A stretch of 64,000 nucleotides of DNA from Spongiibacter marinus (GTDB lineage Bacteria; Pseudomonadota; Gammaproteobacteria; Pseudomonadales; Spongiibacteraceae), in assembly GCF_016906995.1 (NCBI RefSeq), contig NZ_JAFBBD010000004.1:124001-188000 (forward strand), written 5' to 3'. The notes under the pieces are model-generated. The model was not told the DNA's origin. It did not search any database and saw only the letters and a program-made list of their open reading frames with translations. Position 1 is the first letter of the stretch; every line of letters starts with the position of its first letter. Positions 1 to 8,754 of the stretch are shown in pieces. Made by a program: the position numbers and the translations under genes.

Positions 1-924
1 GTTCGACAGCATCGGTAATAGTGCGGCAGAGAAGCCCCATGGGCCGTTGCCGCGCGCCGTTGCACTGCCAACATTGACCACCTCGGGAACATTTTCGCGC
101 TCTTGGGTAAGCGCCAGCATCACGTCAAAGTGATCGCGCAATGCCGCTGCCGCCCTCGCCTCTGGGTGCAACATGCCCACCCAGAGATACACGCGTATCG
201 CGTCATAACTACCCCGTTGCCCGCTTTTGGGGTCTTGTCGCCACGCGCCCTGGCGCCAGGCCACCCAATCGGGGCTCAAGCCATTTGCCGCCGTGTCGCG
301 CAGCAAGTCGGGCAAAGCAGCGGCCAACTCCGGCCAAACGGAGTTGGGCTGCAGCTCAGCAAAGCGGCTAAAGATCTGCGGCATCCAATAACTCGGATTG
401 AGCCGCAATGTATTGTCGCTGGCAAAACCCTCAGGCGCCGGCATCAGCACCCTGCCAACGGTGTCGATGACGCGCGTTTCCTGCTCGGCGATATGCTTGG
501 CTAGAAAATACCCCTGCGAGCGATAGTGGTGATCCTCCCAGAGGCGGCCCGCTTCAGCAAGGGAGTAGGCGATCCAGGTGTCGGAGTCTGCCGCTGAGTT
601 GGCATCCAGCACTGCCCCGCCACTTTCCTGTGAGCGCCCCCACAACCAGGCGGGCAAATGAGTGCTTAAATCGCCCTTGGCAAGGTGTCTCTCTGTCCAG
701 GCGTGGAGGTTTGCAAAGCGCTCTCGGTCGTTTGCCAACAGGGCAAAAAACATCGCGTAGGACTGGCCCTCAGAGGTCGTAATCTGGCGCGGGTCACTGC
801 CATCAATAACCCGGCCATTCTCTATATACTGCTCTGCGAAACGCTGCCATGCGGACCAGCTACACTCCGCCCACAGCACGCTCGGGAACATGGCCAGCAA
901 TAGTGCCAAACACCGACGAATCAC
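1..924 (-). CDS. bcsZ: BcsZ periplasmic endo-1,4-beta-glucanase (GH8), 3' end outside window
   Basis: Family role: BcsZ trims cellulose in the periplasm during synthesis and export. The start is GTG at 924-922, which overlaps the bcsB stop as GTGA. A signal peptide (IRRCLALLLAMFPSVLWA, cleavage before EC) follows. GH8 landmarks are visible: SEGQSYAMFFALLAND with the general-acid Glu, DANSAADSDTWIAYSL with the conserved Asp pair, and YDAIRVYLWVGM. 308 codons are present and the E. coli enzyme is about 368 residues, so roughly the last 60 residues lie beyond base 1. It is translationally coupled to bcsB and is the last visible gene of the leftward bcs operon. In type II loci bcsC normally follows, so it is expected just outside the window. 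Confidence 0.93.
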   Translation of the reverse strand, partial: MIRRCLALLLAMFPSVLWAECSWSAWQRFAEQYIENGRVIDGSDPRQITTSEGQSYAMFFALLANDRERFANLHAWTERHLAKGDLSTHLPAWLWGRSQESGGAVLDANSAADSDTWIAYSLAEAGRLWEDHHYRSQGYFLAKHIAEQETRVIDTVGRVLMPAPEGFASDNTLRLNPSYWMPQIFSRFAELQPNSVWPELAAALPDLLRDTAANGLSPDWVAWRQGAWRQDPKSGQRGSYDAIRVYLWVGMLHPEARAAAALRDHFDVMLALTQERENVPEVVNVGSATARGNGPWGFSAALLPMLSN

Positions 925-3185
925 TCGTCCCCCTGTTGCAGGCGGCGACGCGCCACACCACTGAGTAAGCGCCAAAGCACCACGGCCAACATCAATACCA
1001 CGATGATGCTGATAATACCGAGCAGCATTGGATAGCGAGAGAAGTGGTACCAGATAAGGTCCCAAACGCGCAGTTTACCGACATAGTATTTATCGCCGAC
1101 ATTGAAGCTCGCTTGCCCTCCTTCTCGAAATACCACTACTGAGCCATACATCTCGGCAATTTTTCCGCTATCTGCCAGCGCCTCTCGCACCATGGCCATA
1201 TCACTCGGTTGTGCAGCAAGCACGGCAACAACACTTCTGTCGTCGTTATAGGGAGAGCGCATCCCTAGCAGCGCCGCAAAGGGCCCACTGGCGCGCACTT
1301 CCACTTCCGTTGTTGCCGATGCCAGTGTTGGCGCCGCCCCGGCCCAGGTATCGCTTTCAGACACGATGTTCTTGCGCGGTTTCTGCAACATGCGCTCGCT
1401 GCGATCAAACAATAACGGTAAATCCTCACCGCCTTGTGCAAGCTGACCGTTGGCGGCAATCAATAGCACATCGCGATCCTTTAATGCGGCTTCCTGCCAA
1501 TCGTCATACAAGGCCATTGCCAACGCCGGGTAACCGGAACTGGCTCCCGCAAAGCCCATTAGCTGCAGGTAGGTTTGGATAATCTCTTTGTTCTTGCTGT
1601 CGGGCAGCAGCACAGCCGTTTCTGACAGGTCGGCCATACGCGTAAAGGGATAGGCGGCGTTAGCGAACGCACGCAGATTGGGCATCTCGATGTAGTGCGC
1701 GAAGCCGGTAAAATCAACGGTTGAATCGGCATCTACAACAGCGTAGCGCTGGGCAGGCGCCAAGCTTTTACACTCGCCACTATTGATACCGGCAAAATCA
1801 AACTTAAACTCCAGCTGATTGCGGCTGCCGACCTTGAAGGCTGGAATACGCAGGCGCTGATTGGCCGACAAGAAGCCATCATTCAGCAAGGGCACACGAA
1901 AACGCTTAGCCTCACCGGAGAACCCTTTGCGAGTTAAGTTAAACGCCTCAATAAACTGTTCATTAATGCTCAGGCTCATTTGCGAGCCACTGCCATCTTC
2001 AACCGGAGGCGAATATCGGTAATCCAACTCTACGGGAATACCGCGGCTGCGCCAGGTGAACAGATCGGGCGGAAGCTGGAAGCCCACCCTCACCGGTGGC
2101 GGTGTGCGACCTTCGACTTGCAGTTGGTTGAGGTTATCAACCAGCTCGCCAAAGCGAACGGGGCGATCGGTGGGCAGCCAATTCGGCGCATCGTAGGGCT
2201 TTCTTGGCTCGCTTTGCACCGCCCGTTGAATCTCTGCGACAGGCCCGGATAACAACTCACTGCCCAGCACCAAGCCCCGTGCCGCCTGAACCAAGTCAGC
2301 ATCATCGCGCCCCTGTATCAACAACAGCTTGGCTGCGGGGTTCTCAGGGTGGCTGATCATTTGCAGGGTCGGCGCACTGACTGGAGGGAAATCCTGCAGC
2401 GCGCTCGGGCGCTGTGTATTGGTCATAAATACCAAGGCGTGCTGCCTAGGCAGGCGCTCCGTTTCCACCGGGAAGCTCGCCCCGCGCCAGCTTGCAAGTG
2501 CCCCAAACCAGGATGTCACAATACCCGCTGCGTGCAGCCTTTCCAGACTGCCCTCACCACTGAGCACTACCGGTAGTTGCAGGGCGCGGTAATCTCGCCG
2601 ATCGAAAAATGGCGCCGGCAATTGCTGCAGGTTGTTGGCAACGGGCAGCACGCGGCTGACCGTTCGCAGGCGGGTGTCACCGGTTAACTCTGCCCAAATG
2701 CTTGGGCTATCGGGGCTGTAACACTCTTCTGGTGGTTGCCCGACCAGTTGCACACGCACTTGGTTGAAGTCAGCTAAGTAGCGCGTGTTCAGAGGAATAC
2801 TCACCTTTTGCTGCAAGCGTTTTTCAGGATCAACAGCCACCGCCGACATAAATTCGCCGTTCAGATACACTTTCAGGTGCGATAAATGAGGCACCAATGA
2901 CGGTGAAAATGAAAAGCCCAAATCCAGCGTGGCTTCTTCAACGAGCTCGTCCAACCGTGAGCCAAAGCTGAGTCCCGCCGAACTTTCACTACCGCGCAGT
3001 AATACGCTCTGCGGAAAGCCCAGCTCAGTCAACGAGTAATCATAGCGTCTCAGCTCTTCAGCCTGACGCCACTCGGAGGGCGCTGGCATCAGTTGCTCAG
3101 CCCACGTCGGCATACACACTGCCCATAGCAGCAACAGCCATCGACAGGTGTTACTTGCTCTCAGTGTCTTGTCACGCTGACTCAT
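921..3185 (-). CDS. bcsB: BcsB, membrane-anchored periplasmic subunit of cellulose synthase
   Basis: BcsB guides the nascent glucan across the periplasm and its C-terminal helix is needed for BcsA activity. This 754-residue protein has an N-terminal signal (WLLLLWAVCMPTWA), a long beta-rich periplasmic region typical of the family, and one C-terminal membrane helix (LLGIISIIVVLMLAVVLW) followed by a basic tail. Length matches the family (about 750-780). The start overlaps the bcsA stop by 4 nt (ATGA at 3182-3185) and the stop overlaps the bcsZ GTG by 4 nt, so the BcsA-BcsB-BcsZ genes are translationally coupled. Confidence 0.95.
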   Translation of the reverse strand: MSQRDKTLRASNTCRWLLLLWAVCMPTWAEQLMPAPSEWRQAEELRRYDYSLTELGFPQSVLLRGSESSAGLSFGSRLDELVEEATLDLGFSFSPSLVPHLSHLKVYLNGEFMSAVAVDPEKRLQQKVSIPLNTRYLADFNQVRVQLVGQPPEECYSPDSPSIWAELTGDTRLRTVSRVLPVANNLQQLPAPFFDRRDYRALQLPVVLSGEGSLERLHAAGIVTSWFGALASWRGASFPVETERLPRQHALVFMTNTQRPSALQDFPPVSAPTLQMISHPENPAAKLLLIQGRDDADLVQAARGLVLGSELLSGPVAEIQRAVQSEPRKPYDAPNWLPTDRPVRFGELVDNLNQLQVEGRTPPPVRVGFQLPPDLFTWRSRGIPVELDYRYSPPVEDGSGSQMSLSINEQFIEAFNLTRKGFSGEAKRFRVPLLNDGFLSANQRLRIPAFKVGSRNQLEFKFDFAGINSGECKSLAPAQRYAVVDADSTVDFTGFAHYIEMPNLRAFANAAYPFTRMADLSETAVLLPDSKNKEIIQTYLQLMGFAGASSGYPALAMALYDDWQEAALKDRDVLLIAANGQLAQGGEDLPLLFDRSERMLQKPRKNIVSESDTWAGAAPTLASATTEVEVRASGPFAALLGMRSPYNDDRSVVAVLAAQPSDMAMVREALADSGKIAEMYGSVVVFREGGQASFNVGDKYYVGKLRVWDLIWYHFSRYPMLLGIISIIVVLMLAVVLWRLLSGVARRRLQQGDE

Positions 3186-5731
3186 GCTTCTTCCACCCTA
3201 ATTAAAATTGGCTGAGGGCGAAGACTCTTCGCCATCCCCACCAGCGCATTAATTGTAGTCAGTAACTGGGGAAGCGGCCGCGGCCCCGCCCTCAGTAAAC
3301 GTCGATAGCCCTGTATGCTGATGCTCATTACCGCTGCCATACTGGTCAGGGGTTTATCGACGCTCATATTTTGTTTCCAGCTCACCCAGTTATCAGCGCG
3401 CGCAAATGTGCACTGCACATAATTCACCATGCTGCTTGGAGACTGATCACACAGACGCAAGCCGACAACCTCTCGCCCTTTAAATACTGTCGTCATGGCG
3501 AAACTGTATTCCCTGCCCGCGCGATCCATAATGACATTCACTTGCTGCCCCACTTGCTCTGCAGCATCTGGAGATAGCTCAACCCGCGCCCCGCTTAAGG
3601 AAAAGTCTACCAATTGCGCGTGCAACAAATGCCCACTTGGCAACTCCAGCGCTACAGGAAATCTCACCTGCACGCGATGGTCGCTGCGCAGCTGTTTCGC
3701 TTCGGCGGCAACGGCCACAGCGCCGCCCAGGATCAATAAGTTGTAAACCACCCAGAACAGGTTGAGTAAGACCGCACTGATCTCATTACTCGGCCCCGCA
3801 TACAAACGCCACAAGCCAACCAAAAAACCAAAGGCGTTGAGTAGCACCAGCAAGATATACGGCCGAGACATAACCCAGTCGAAATATTTTTCGTGGATCA
3901 GCCCGCCTTTAGCGGTGACATTAAAGGTGCCCTTGTGTGGCGCAAACAGCGCCACCGTGGTCGGCCTGGCAATGTACCAAGACAACACCGTTTCGTAGAC
4001 TTCCCCCCAAAAAGAGTGCCGATATCGCCCCTGAATTTTGGCGTTTACCACCGAGGAATACAGCATATGAGGCAACACATACAGGAAAATCATAATGGCG
4101 GGCGCGTAGATAATATAAGTATGCAGCAGCAAAAACGCGAGCGGCGCCAACAGGAATACTAAGCGGGGAATGCCGGATAGAAAGTGCAACATCGCATTGA
4201 AGTAACACAGGCGCTGTCGCAGCTTTAAGCCGGGACCCCGCAGGGGGTTATCCAGTCTAAGAATCTGCGCCATGCCCCGCGCCCAGCGAATACGTTGACC
4301 GATGTGGGCAGAGAGCGTTTCCGTCGCCAACCCGGCCGCCAGCGGCGCGCGTATGTAAGCGGAGTTGTAGCCGAGCCGGTGCAGCCGCAGCGAGGTGTGG
4401 GCGTCTTCGGTGACAGTCTCAACCGCAACACCACCAATTTCCTCCAGCGGGCCACGGCGAATAATCGCGCAGGAACCACAGAAAAACGTGCCGTTCCACA
4501 GGTCGTTGCCATTTTGTATCAGGCCGTAAAACAAGCCGCCCTCATTGGGCACTTTTCTGAAGTTGCTGAGGTTTCTCTCAAAGGGATCCGGTGAGAAAAA
4601 ATGGTGGGGAGTCTGTACCAGCGCCAGCTTAGGATCACCTAAAAACCAACCCATCGACAGCTGCAAAAAGGCGCGGGTGGGAATATGGTCGCAGTCAAAT
4701 ATCGCAACGTACTCGCCGCGCGACTGTTTTAAAGCGTTGTTGATGTTCCCCGCCTTCGCATGGCGATTATCATCGCGGGTAATGTAGTGCACGCCCACGT
4801 CGCGGGCGAAATCGCGGAAGTCATCCCGCCGGCCGTCATCTAAGAGGTAAATTTCCAGCTTGTCTTTGGGCCAATCCAAACCCTGGCAAGCGTAAATTGT
4901 TGCCCTCACAACCTCCAGGTCTTCGTTATAACTCGGCACAAAGATATCTACCGATGGCCAGTCGGCGGTATCTTTAGGCAATGATTTTGCCGGTCGGTTG
5001 AGCGGCCAGATATTCTGAAAATAGCCGAGTAATAACACCAGCCAGGCATAGAGTTCAGCGAGCAACAGTACGATGCCAAGTGCCAGACCGAGAGGGTCAT
5101 CAAAGTTCAGTGTTGAGCTGCAGCGCCACCAGATATAGCGGCAGGAGATCAACAGCGACAGTACGATCATCAGCATCTGCGGGAAACGACCAGGCAAACG
5201 GTTGAACACCAGTAGAATGCCAAACAGCGCCGTTGCGAAAACAAACTGGGCCAGCGGATCAAGGGGGACGGTAATACACAGCACTGCCAGCACGGCTGCA
5301 AGCGCAATCGTTAGTGGTTGGCGATGGCGCCTGGCAACATTGGCATCTCGCGTTTGCCAGAATGACGGCTGAAGCCAAGCCTTGTTTGCCAGCCCCTGCA
5401 AACGGCCCTTGGCCCCGCCGACCACATACCGCAATCGCCGTGGGAATCCCCTTGTACGACTTTTTTGTGGCGGCGTGCGCATAAAGAAGAGCCAGAAAAT
5501 CTGCACAACTATGCGCAGCGGGTCGAGCAGCTGGGGACGAATTAAGGAAATATGAGGAAAAAACACTTCTGGCAGTCGCCAACTTTCGCAACCCGCAATT
5601 CGGTTGCGTAAAAACAGCGCCGAAAAGAGCAACCAACTGACTAACACACACTTTCCGGGCAGCGACACGACCTTAACACCGGCGTAGTACCGGTATCGCG
5701 CCCGCAAAATAGATGAAAAGTCCTCCTTCAT
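3182..5731 (-). CDS. bcsA: BcsA, c-di-GMP-activated cellulose synthase catalytic subunit
   Basis: Inner-membrane GT2 synthase that polymerises glucose from UDP-glucose and extrudes the chain. Numbered from the chosen Met (849 aa): FVPSYNED 264-271, DDGRR 298-302, catalytic DCD 346-348, FFCGS in the mid domain, TED 441-443 and QRIRW 479-483 (the QxxRW acceptor motif). Several membrane helices flank the GT domain. The C-terminal PilZ domain carries RSDHRVQVR (682-690) and DFSLSGA (709-715), the two c-di-GMP-binding motifs, so activation by c-di-GMP is expected. The frame stays open to 5761, but ATG 5731 forms an ATGA overlap with the bcsQ stop like the other junctions here and is preferred. Confidence 0.95.
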   Translation of the reverse strand: MKEDFSSILRARYRYYAGVKVVSLPGKCVLVSWLLFSALFLRNRIAGCESWRLPEVFFPHISLIRPQLLDPLRIVVQIFWLFFMRTPPQKSRTRGFPRRLRYVVGGAKGRLQGLANKAWLQPSFWQTRDANVARRHRQPLTIALAAVLAVLCITVPLDPLAQFVFATALFGILLVFNRLPGRFPQMLMIVLSLLISCRYIWWRCSSTLNFDDPLGLALGIVLLLAELYAWLVLLLGYFQNIWPLNRPAKSLPKDTADWPSVDIFVPSYNEDLEVVRATIYACQGLDWPKDKLEIYLLDDGRRDDFRDFARDVGVHYITRDDNRHAKAGNINNALKQSRGEYVAIFDCDHIPTRAFLQLSMGWFLGDPKLALVQTPHHFFSPDPFERNLSNFRKVPNEGGLFYGLIQNGNDLWNGTFFCGSCAIIRRGPLEEIGGVAVETVTEDAHTSLRLHRLGYNSAYIRAPLAAGLATETLSAHIGQRIRWARGMAQILRLDNPLRGPGLKLRQRLCYFNAMLHFLSGIPRLVFLLAPLAFLLLHTYIIYAPAIMIFLYVLPHMLYSSVVNAKIQGRYRHSFWGEVYETVLSWYIARPTTVALFAPHKGTFNVTAKGGLIHEKYFDWVMSRPYILLVLLNAFGFLVGLWRLYAGPSNEISAVLLNLFWVVYNLLILGGAVAVAAEAKQLRSDHRVQVRFPVALELPSGHLLHAQLVDFSLSGARVELSPDAAEQVGQQVNVIMDRAGREYSFAMTTVFKGREVVGLRLCDQSPSSMVNYVQCTFARADNWVSWKQNMSVDKPLTSMAAVMSISIQGYRRLLRAGPRPLPQLLTTINALVGMAKSLRPQPILIRVEEA

Positions 5732-6471
5732 TCTACTCGACTCTGAAACTCGCTCTGACACCAGAGCGCAAGACTCTGAAAGTCCTGAGCCGCTTGGCTA
5801 TCCGGCGCGCGGGCAATAACCGATGCTAATTCGGCCTGGGCCTCGGCGATGATCAGGTCTTCATGCACCACACCCGGCACCATTTGCTCTTCAAAATCAT
5901 CGGCGATCAGGTTGGCAATGGCACTGGCCAGGGCTTGAGCTGGCTGCAAACGGTTGATGAGTATTCGATAATTCGACGCAGGCCAATGCCCCGCATCTTG
6001 CTTTAACAAAGCGTAACTCGCGGCATCCGGTGCTGCGACGTATAGGGTCAGATCTACACCGGGCAGCGAGTAATGCGGCAGGGAGCGCGACGTCGGACCA
6101 TCAATCAATACGCAGTCCAGCGGCAGTGAGGCCAGATCCGCTACAACGGCGTGCAATGGCGATTGACCTGCCACCAGTGTTGGAAAAAAGCGCGATAGCT
6201 CATCGGCATCGAGCTCGCCGAAGGGCAATACCCAGCGCCCATCGTCATGCTGCAGTGTTGCATCTTTCCAGGAAGCACCCTCTAGGCTTGCCTTCGCCCA
6301 TCCCACCTTTTCTTCGGGGTTTACCGCCAGGGCCAAACGCAGCATATTGTCGACGTTGGCATCGATGCACAAACACCGCAGTCCTTGCTGCTGAAGGGCA
6401 GCCGATAGATTCGCCACGACTGCTGTCGTGCCAACACCGCCGTGCATACCACTTACCGTAATCGTCAACAT
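5728..6471 (-). CDS. bcsQ: BcsQ, MinD/ParA-like ATPase of cellulose secretion
   Basis: BcsQ is a SIMIBI ATPase that, with BcsR and BcsE, assembles or localises the E. coli-type cellulose secretion complex at the membrane. The 247-residue protein begins with the deviant Walker A GMHGGVGTTAV. Its missing signature Lys is a feature of the BcsQ family (E. coli has RGGVGTTS), not damage. It continues with CIDANVDNMLRLAL, close to the E. coli DACPDNLLRLSF. The DGP stretch at DCVLIDGPTS fits Walker B. It ends in a 4-nt overlap with bcsA. Presence of bcsQ with bcsEFG defines the type II operon class. Confidence 0.92.
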   Translation of the reverse strand: MLTITVSGMHGGVGTTAVVANLSAALQQQGLRCLCIDANVDNMLRLALAVNPEEKVGWAKASLEGASWKDATLQHDDGRWVLPFGELDADELSRFFPTLVAGQSPLHAVVADLASLPLDCVLIDGPTSRSLPHYSLPGVDLTLYVAAPDAASYALLKQDAGHWPASNYRILINRLQPAQALASAIANLIADDFEEQMVPGVVHEDLIIAEAQAELASVIARAPDSQAAQDFQSLALWCQSEFQSRVE

Positions 6472-6557
6472 AGTACTGTGCGTTCCACAACGTAGGCCGC
6501 TACGTAAGTCGCAAGGCTAGTCACAACGTGAACCACTGGGTGAGTTTCAAGCACGCG

Positions 6558-6773
6558 TCAGCACTCGCTATTGTCATCGCGGCGATTAATTGCCTGCAAT
6601 AGCGGCCAGCGAGTCATCAGCCGCGAGCGTTCACTCACTCTGAAGTTCTCTTTATAGGAAAAGGCCGCGCCCGCACCGAGCGCGCGCATCACCGATCGTA
6701 TATCACGGCTCAATGGCTCAGCACTGAGCTTGCCAATGCGCTGAGATTCTCGAGCGTGCTCCTGCAGCTCCAT
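6558..6773 (-). CDS. bcsR: BcsR-like small regulatory protein of cellulose secretion
   Basis: A 71-residue protein just upstream of bcsQ (86 bp gap). BcsR is a short protein that binds BcsQ and BcsE in the E. coli complex. Overall identity is low, but TRWPLLQAINR near the C-terminus matches the family's conserved KRWPLL segment, and position, strand and size fit. The frame is open to an ATG at 6800; ATG 6773 is preferred because AAGGA lies 7 nt upstream. A BcsP- or BcsO-type accessory protein is an alternative, since these small proteins are poorly conserved. First gene of the leftward operon. Confidence 0.55.
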   Translation of the reverse strand: MELQEHARESQRIGKLSAEPLSRDIRSVMRALGAGAAFSYKENFRVSERSRLMTRWPLLQAINRRDDNSEC

Positions 6774-6972
6774 TGTTTTTTCCTTGGGCGGAATATCCAT
6801 ACACTAAGTCCCAAATCTAGCCGAAGCTCGCGTCGGCAACCATTGGCAATCACACCTATATTTATAGGGTTTTTGTCAGGCACAGCCGCGATTCCTAGCC
6901 ATTCTGACGCCCCCTGCGCTATAGTGCAATCACCGCGTATTACGTCCCGAAATATACGAGACAGCACAGCGA
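6774..6972. promoter_or_regulatory. Divergent bcs promoter region
   Basis: About 200 bp separate the leftward bcsR-QABZ operon and the rightward bcsEFG operon, so promoters for both should lie here. The stretch is more AT-rich than its surroundings around 6850-6880. A possible rightward -10 (TATAGT, about 6919-6924) has no good -35 at normal spacing. No convincing binding palindrome was found. Confidence 0.4.
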
Positions 6973-8535
6973 ATGAGTATTCAGGCGATACAACACAGTT
7001 TTGAAGAGACCCTGTCACAGGACGGCTTGTTCTGCTTGCTGGGTCATTCCTACGCCGATTTCATCGCTACACTTTCACTGCTTTCATCAAGTCACCAGAG
7101 TTTTGTCTTTCAAGAAACGCAGAAAAACGTCTTCAATGGCCTGGATGAGCAAGACCAGCAGGCGCTGGCAAATCTTTGCCAATCTCGTTCAGCGGGCTGC
7201 TTTTTCAACCACAGCTCGAAGACACTCAATTTAAAGCAACTGCTGCGCGACACCGAAAGGCTCTCGCTACCGCGTAAAAGCGGGCTTTGTGTCGTCCTAA
7301 ATGAAGACAGCTTCGACCGCTCTTCACCCGCTAAACTTCAGCAGGCGCTGGGCGCGTGGCGTCGCTTTTGTCGGCGCGGCCAATACCGCATCATGTTTCT
7401 TGTTTGCGGCCCCTGTGAAACACTGCGGCCACTGTTAAAACGCCACAGCAAAACCTTATCCGGGATCGCAACACAAACCCGCATGTCCAAGCTGCGCTAC
7501 TCGCTGCTCATTGATCACTGGCTCAGCCCGCAGGGCATGCTGGCACACCAGGAGTTTTTGCTAGAGCTCGACAGCCATCATGCGATCGAGCATCTTGAGC
7601 AGTTACTGAAGCCACAGGCGAACGCCACGATCGAGAGCAGTGACGTCGACACCATCTACACCGTGCAGCGCCTTAAAGAAGAGCTTTACCAAAGTGCGAA
7701 TGTCATTGCCGAGCAAAGCGACAACAGCGCTCTGCTTGAAAGTCTCGACGGCGTCGTCGCAGCAACCGTCATCTTCGACTGCCAACAGGCCGACGATATC
7801 GAAACCCTGGCGCTAATGATTTACCAGCTTCGCGCAAGTGCCGGCGAGCAGCTAAAGATTCTTGTACGCGAGTCACTGCGCTGCCTGCGTGCGGCAGATG
7901 AGGCCTACTTGCTCAGAGCGGGCTGCAGTCTAATCATCCCCCATGGCGTCCACGCAAGCGCTGTACACAGCTTAGTGGCAGCAATTCAAGGCCACGTATT
8001 TACGCGCAACCTGCCCAGCAGCTTGAATAAATTGATAGAAACGCGCCCCTATTCCAGCGACTACGGCTACACCGAGCCGGCTGCCTTCGCTCGCTACGCA
8101 AGGCGGGCCTTCGACAACAGCCTATTCAGTGAACTTCAGCATTTGATTGTTGAACTCATGCCGTTGCCGGGCATCAGCATAGAGCAGATTTTTGGCCTGT
8201 GCCGCCTGCGGCGAGAAGGAGACTTACTTACCGTGGTCGACGGTAAAGTGTACTTTTTTCTCTACGCCTGCTCTTTACGAGACGTAGATACGGCGCTGCG
8301 CAACAGTTTAGATTTACCGGTGAATGATTTATTCGCTAGCCGCCTGCTGCACTGTGATGCCGACGATATTGATGAACTGCTAGACAAACTCTTGCTAGCC
8401 TCCCCTTCCATCAATGCACAGCGAGCCCGCAAACTAATGGACCATCGTTCACAGCACCGCCCGCTTGCCCCGGCAGAAAAGCAGCGTGGCGCGGCCGCCT
8501 TTGCAAAACGCCGCCGACTGGACACCACAATATAA
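6973..8535 (+). CDS. bcsE: BcsE, c-di-GMP-binding cellulose biosynthesis protein (GIL domain)
   Basis: Cytosolic BcsE recruits c-di-GMP to the Bcs complex and boosts cellulose output; it contacts BcsF, BcsQ and BcsR. This 520-residue protein matches the E. coli length (about 523). It has a degenerate N-terminal ATPase-like part, a receiver-like middle (ILVRESLRCLRAADEAYLLRAG, about 296-317) and a C-terminal GGDEF-derived GIL region. RDVD at 436-439 fits the RxxD I-site. First gene of the rightward bcsEFG operon, followed 21 bp later by bcsF. The c-di-GMP site is inferred from motif position only. Confidence 0.88.
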   Translation: MSIQAIQHSFEETLSQDGLFCLLGHSYADFIATLSLLSSSHQSFVFQETQKNVFNGLDEQDQQALANLCQSRSAGCFFNHSSKTLNLKQLLRDTERLSLPRKSGLCVVLNEDSFDRSSPAKLQQALGAWRRFCRRGQYRIMFLVCGPCETLRPLLKRHSKTLSGIATQTRMSKLRYSLLIDHWLSPQGMLAHQEFLLELDSHHAIEHLEQLLKPQANATIESSDVDTIYTVQRLKEELYQSANVIAEQSDNSALLESLDGVVAATVIFDCQQADDIETLALMIYQLRASAGEQLKILVRESLRCLRAADEAYLLRAGCSLIIPHGVHASAVHSLVAAIQGHVFTRNLPSSLNKLIETRPYSSDYGYTEPAAFARYARRAFDNSLFSELQHLIVELMPLPGISIEQIFGLCRLRREGDLLTVVDGKVYFFLYACSLRDVDTALRNSLDLPVNDLFASRLLHCDADDIDELLDKLLLASPSINAQRARKLMDHRSQHRPLAPAEKQRGAAAFAKRRRLDTTI

Positions 8536-8556
8536 AGTGAGAGCGAGTAAGCAGCC

Positions 8557-8754
8557 ATGAATATCCATGACTTTATGCTCACTGTGAGCTGCAGCCTGGT
8601 CGTTGGACTACTGCTGGGTTATTTTTTTCGCGAGGCGCTGCTGGGTTTTAGTCAATTCATGCATCGCCATCTTGAACCCCGCCATCTTCGCCGCTATCGA
8701 CCGACGACACCAACGGCGAACGCCCCCTCAAACAAGGATGACGCCCAACAATGA
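8557..8754 (+). CDS. bcsF: BcsF, small membrane anchor of the cellulose complex
   Basis: A 65-residue protein with one N-terminal membrane helix (FMLTVSCSLVVGLLLGYF), then a basic cytoplasmic tail rich in Arg and Pro. E. coli BcsF (63 aa) has the same plan and tethers BcsE to the inner membrane and to BcsG. The ATG is preceded by GCGAGTAAGCAGCC. The stop overlaps the bcsG start by 4 nt (ATGA at 8751-8754), as in other bcsFG pairs. The family call rests mainly on size, topology and position. Confidence 0.85.
   Translation: MNIHDFMLTVSCSLVVGLLLGYFFREALLGFSQFMHRHLEPRHLRRYRPTTPTANAPSNKDDAQQ

Noticed and set aside
5731-5761. Longer N-terminus for BcsA from the ATG at 5761
   Set aside because: It would overlap bcsQ by 34 nt, whereas ATG 5731 gives the same 4-nt ATGA overlap seen at the other bcs junctions.
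6400-6471. BcsQ as a dead ATPase because the Walker A signature Lys is absent
   Set aside because: RGGVGTT without that Lys is normal in the BcsQ family.
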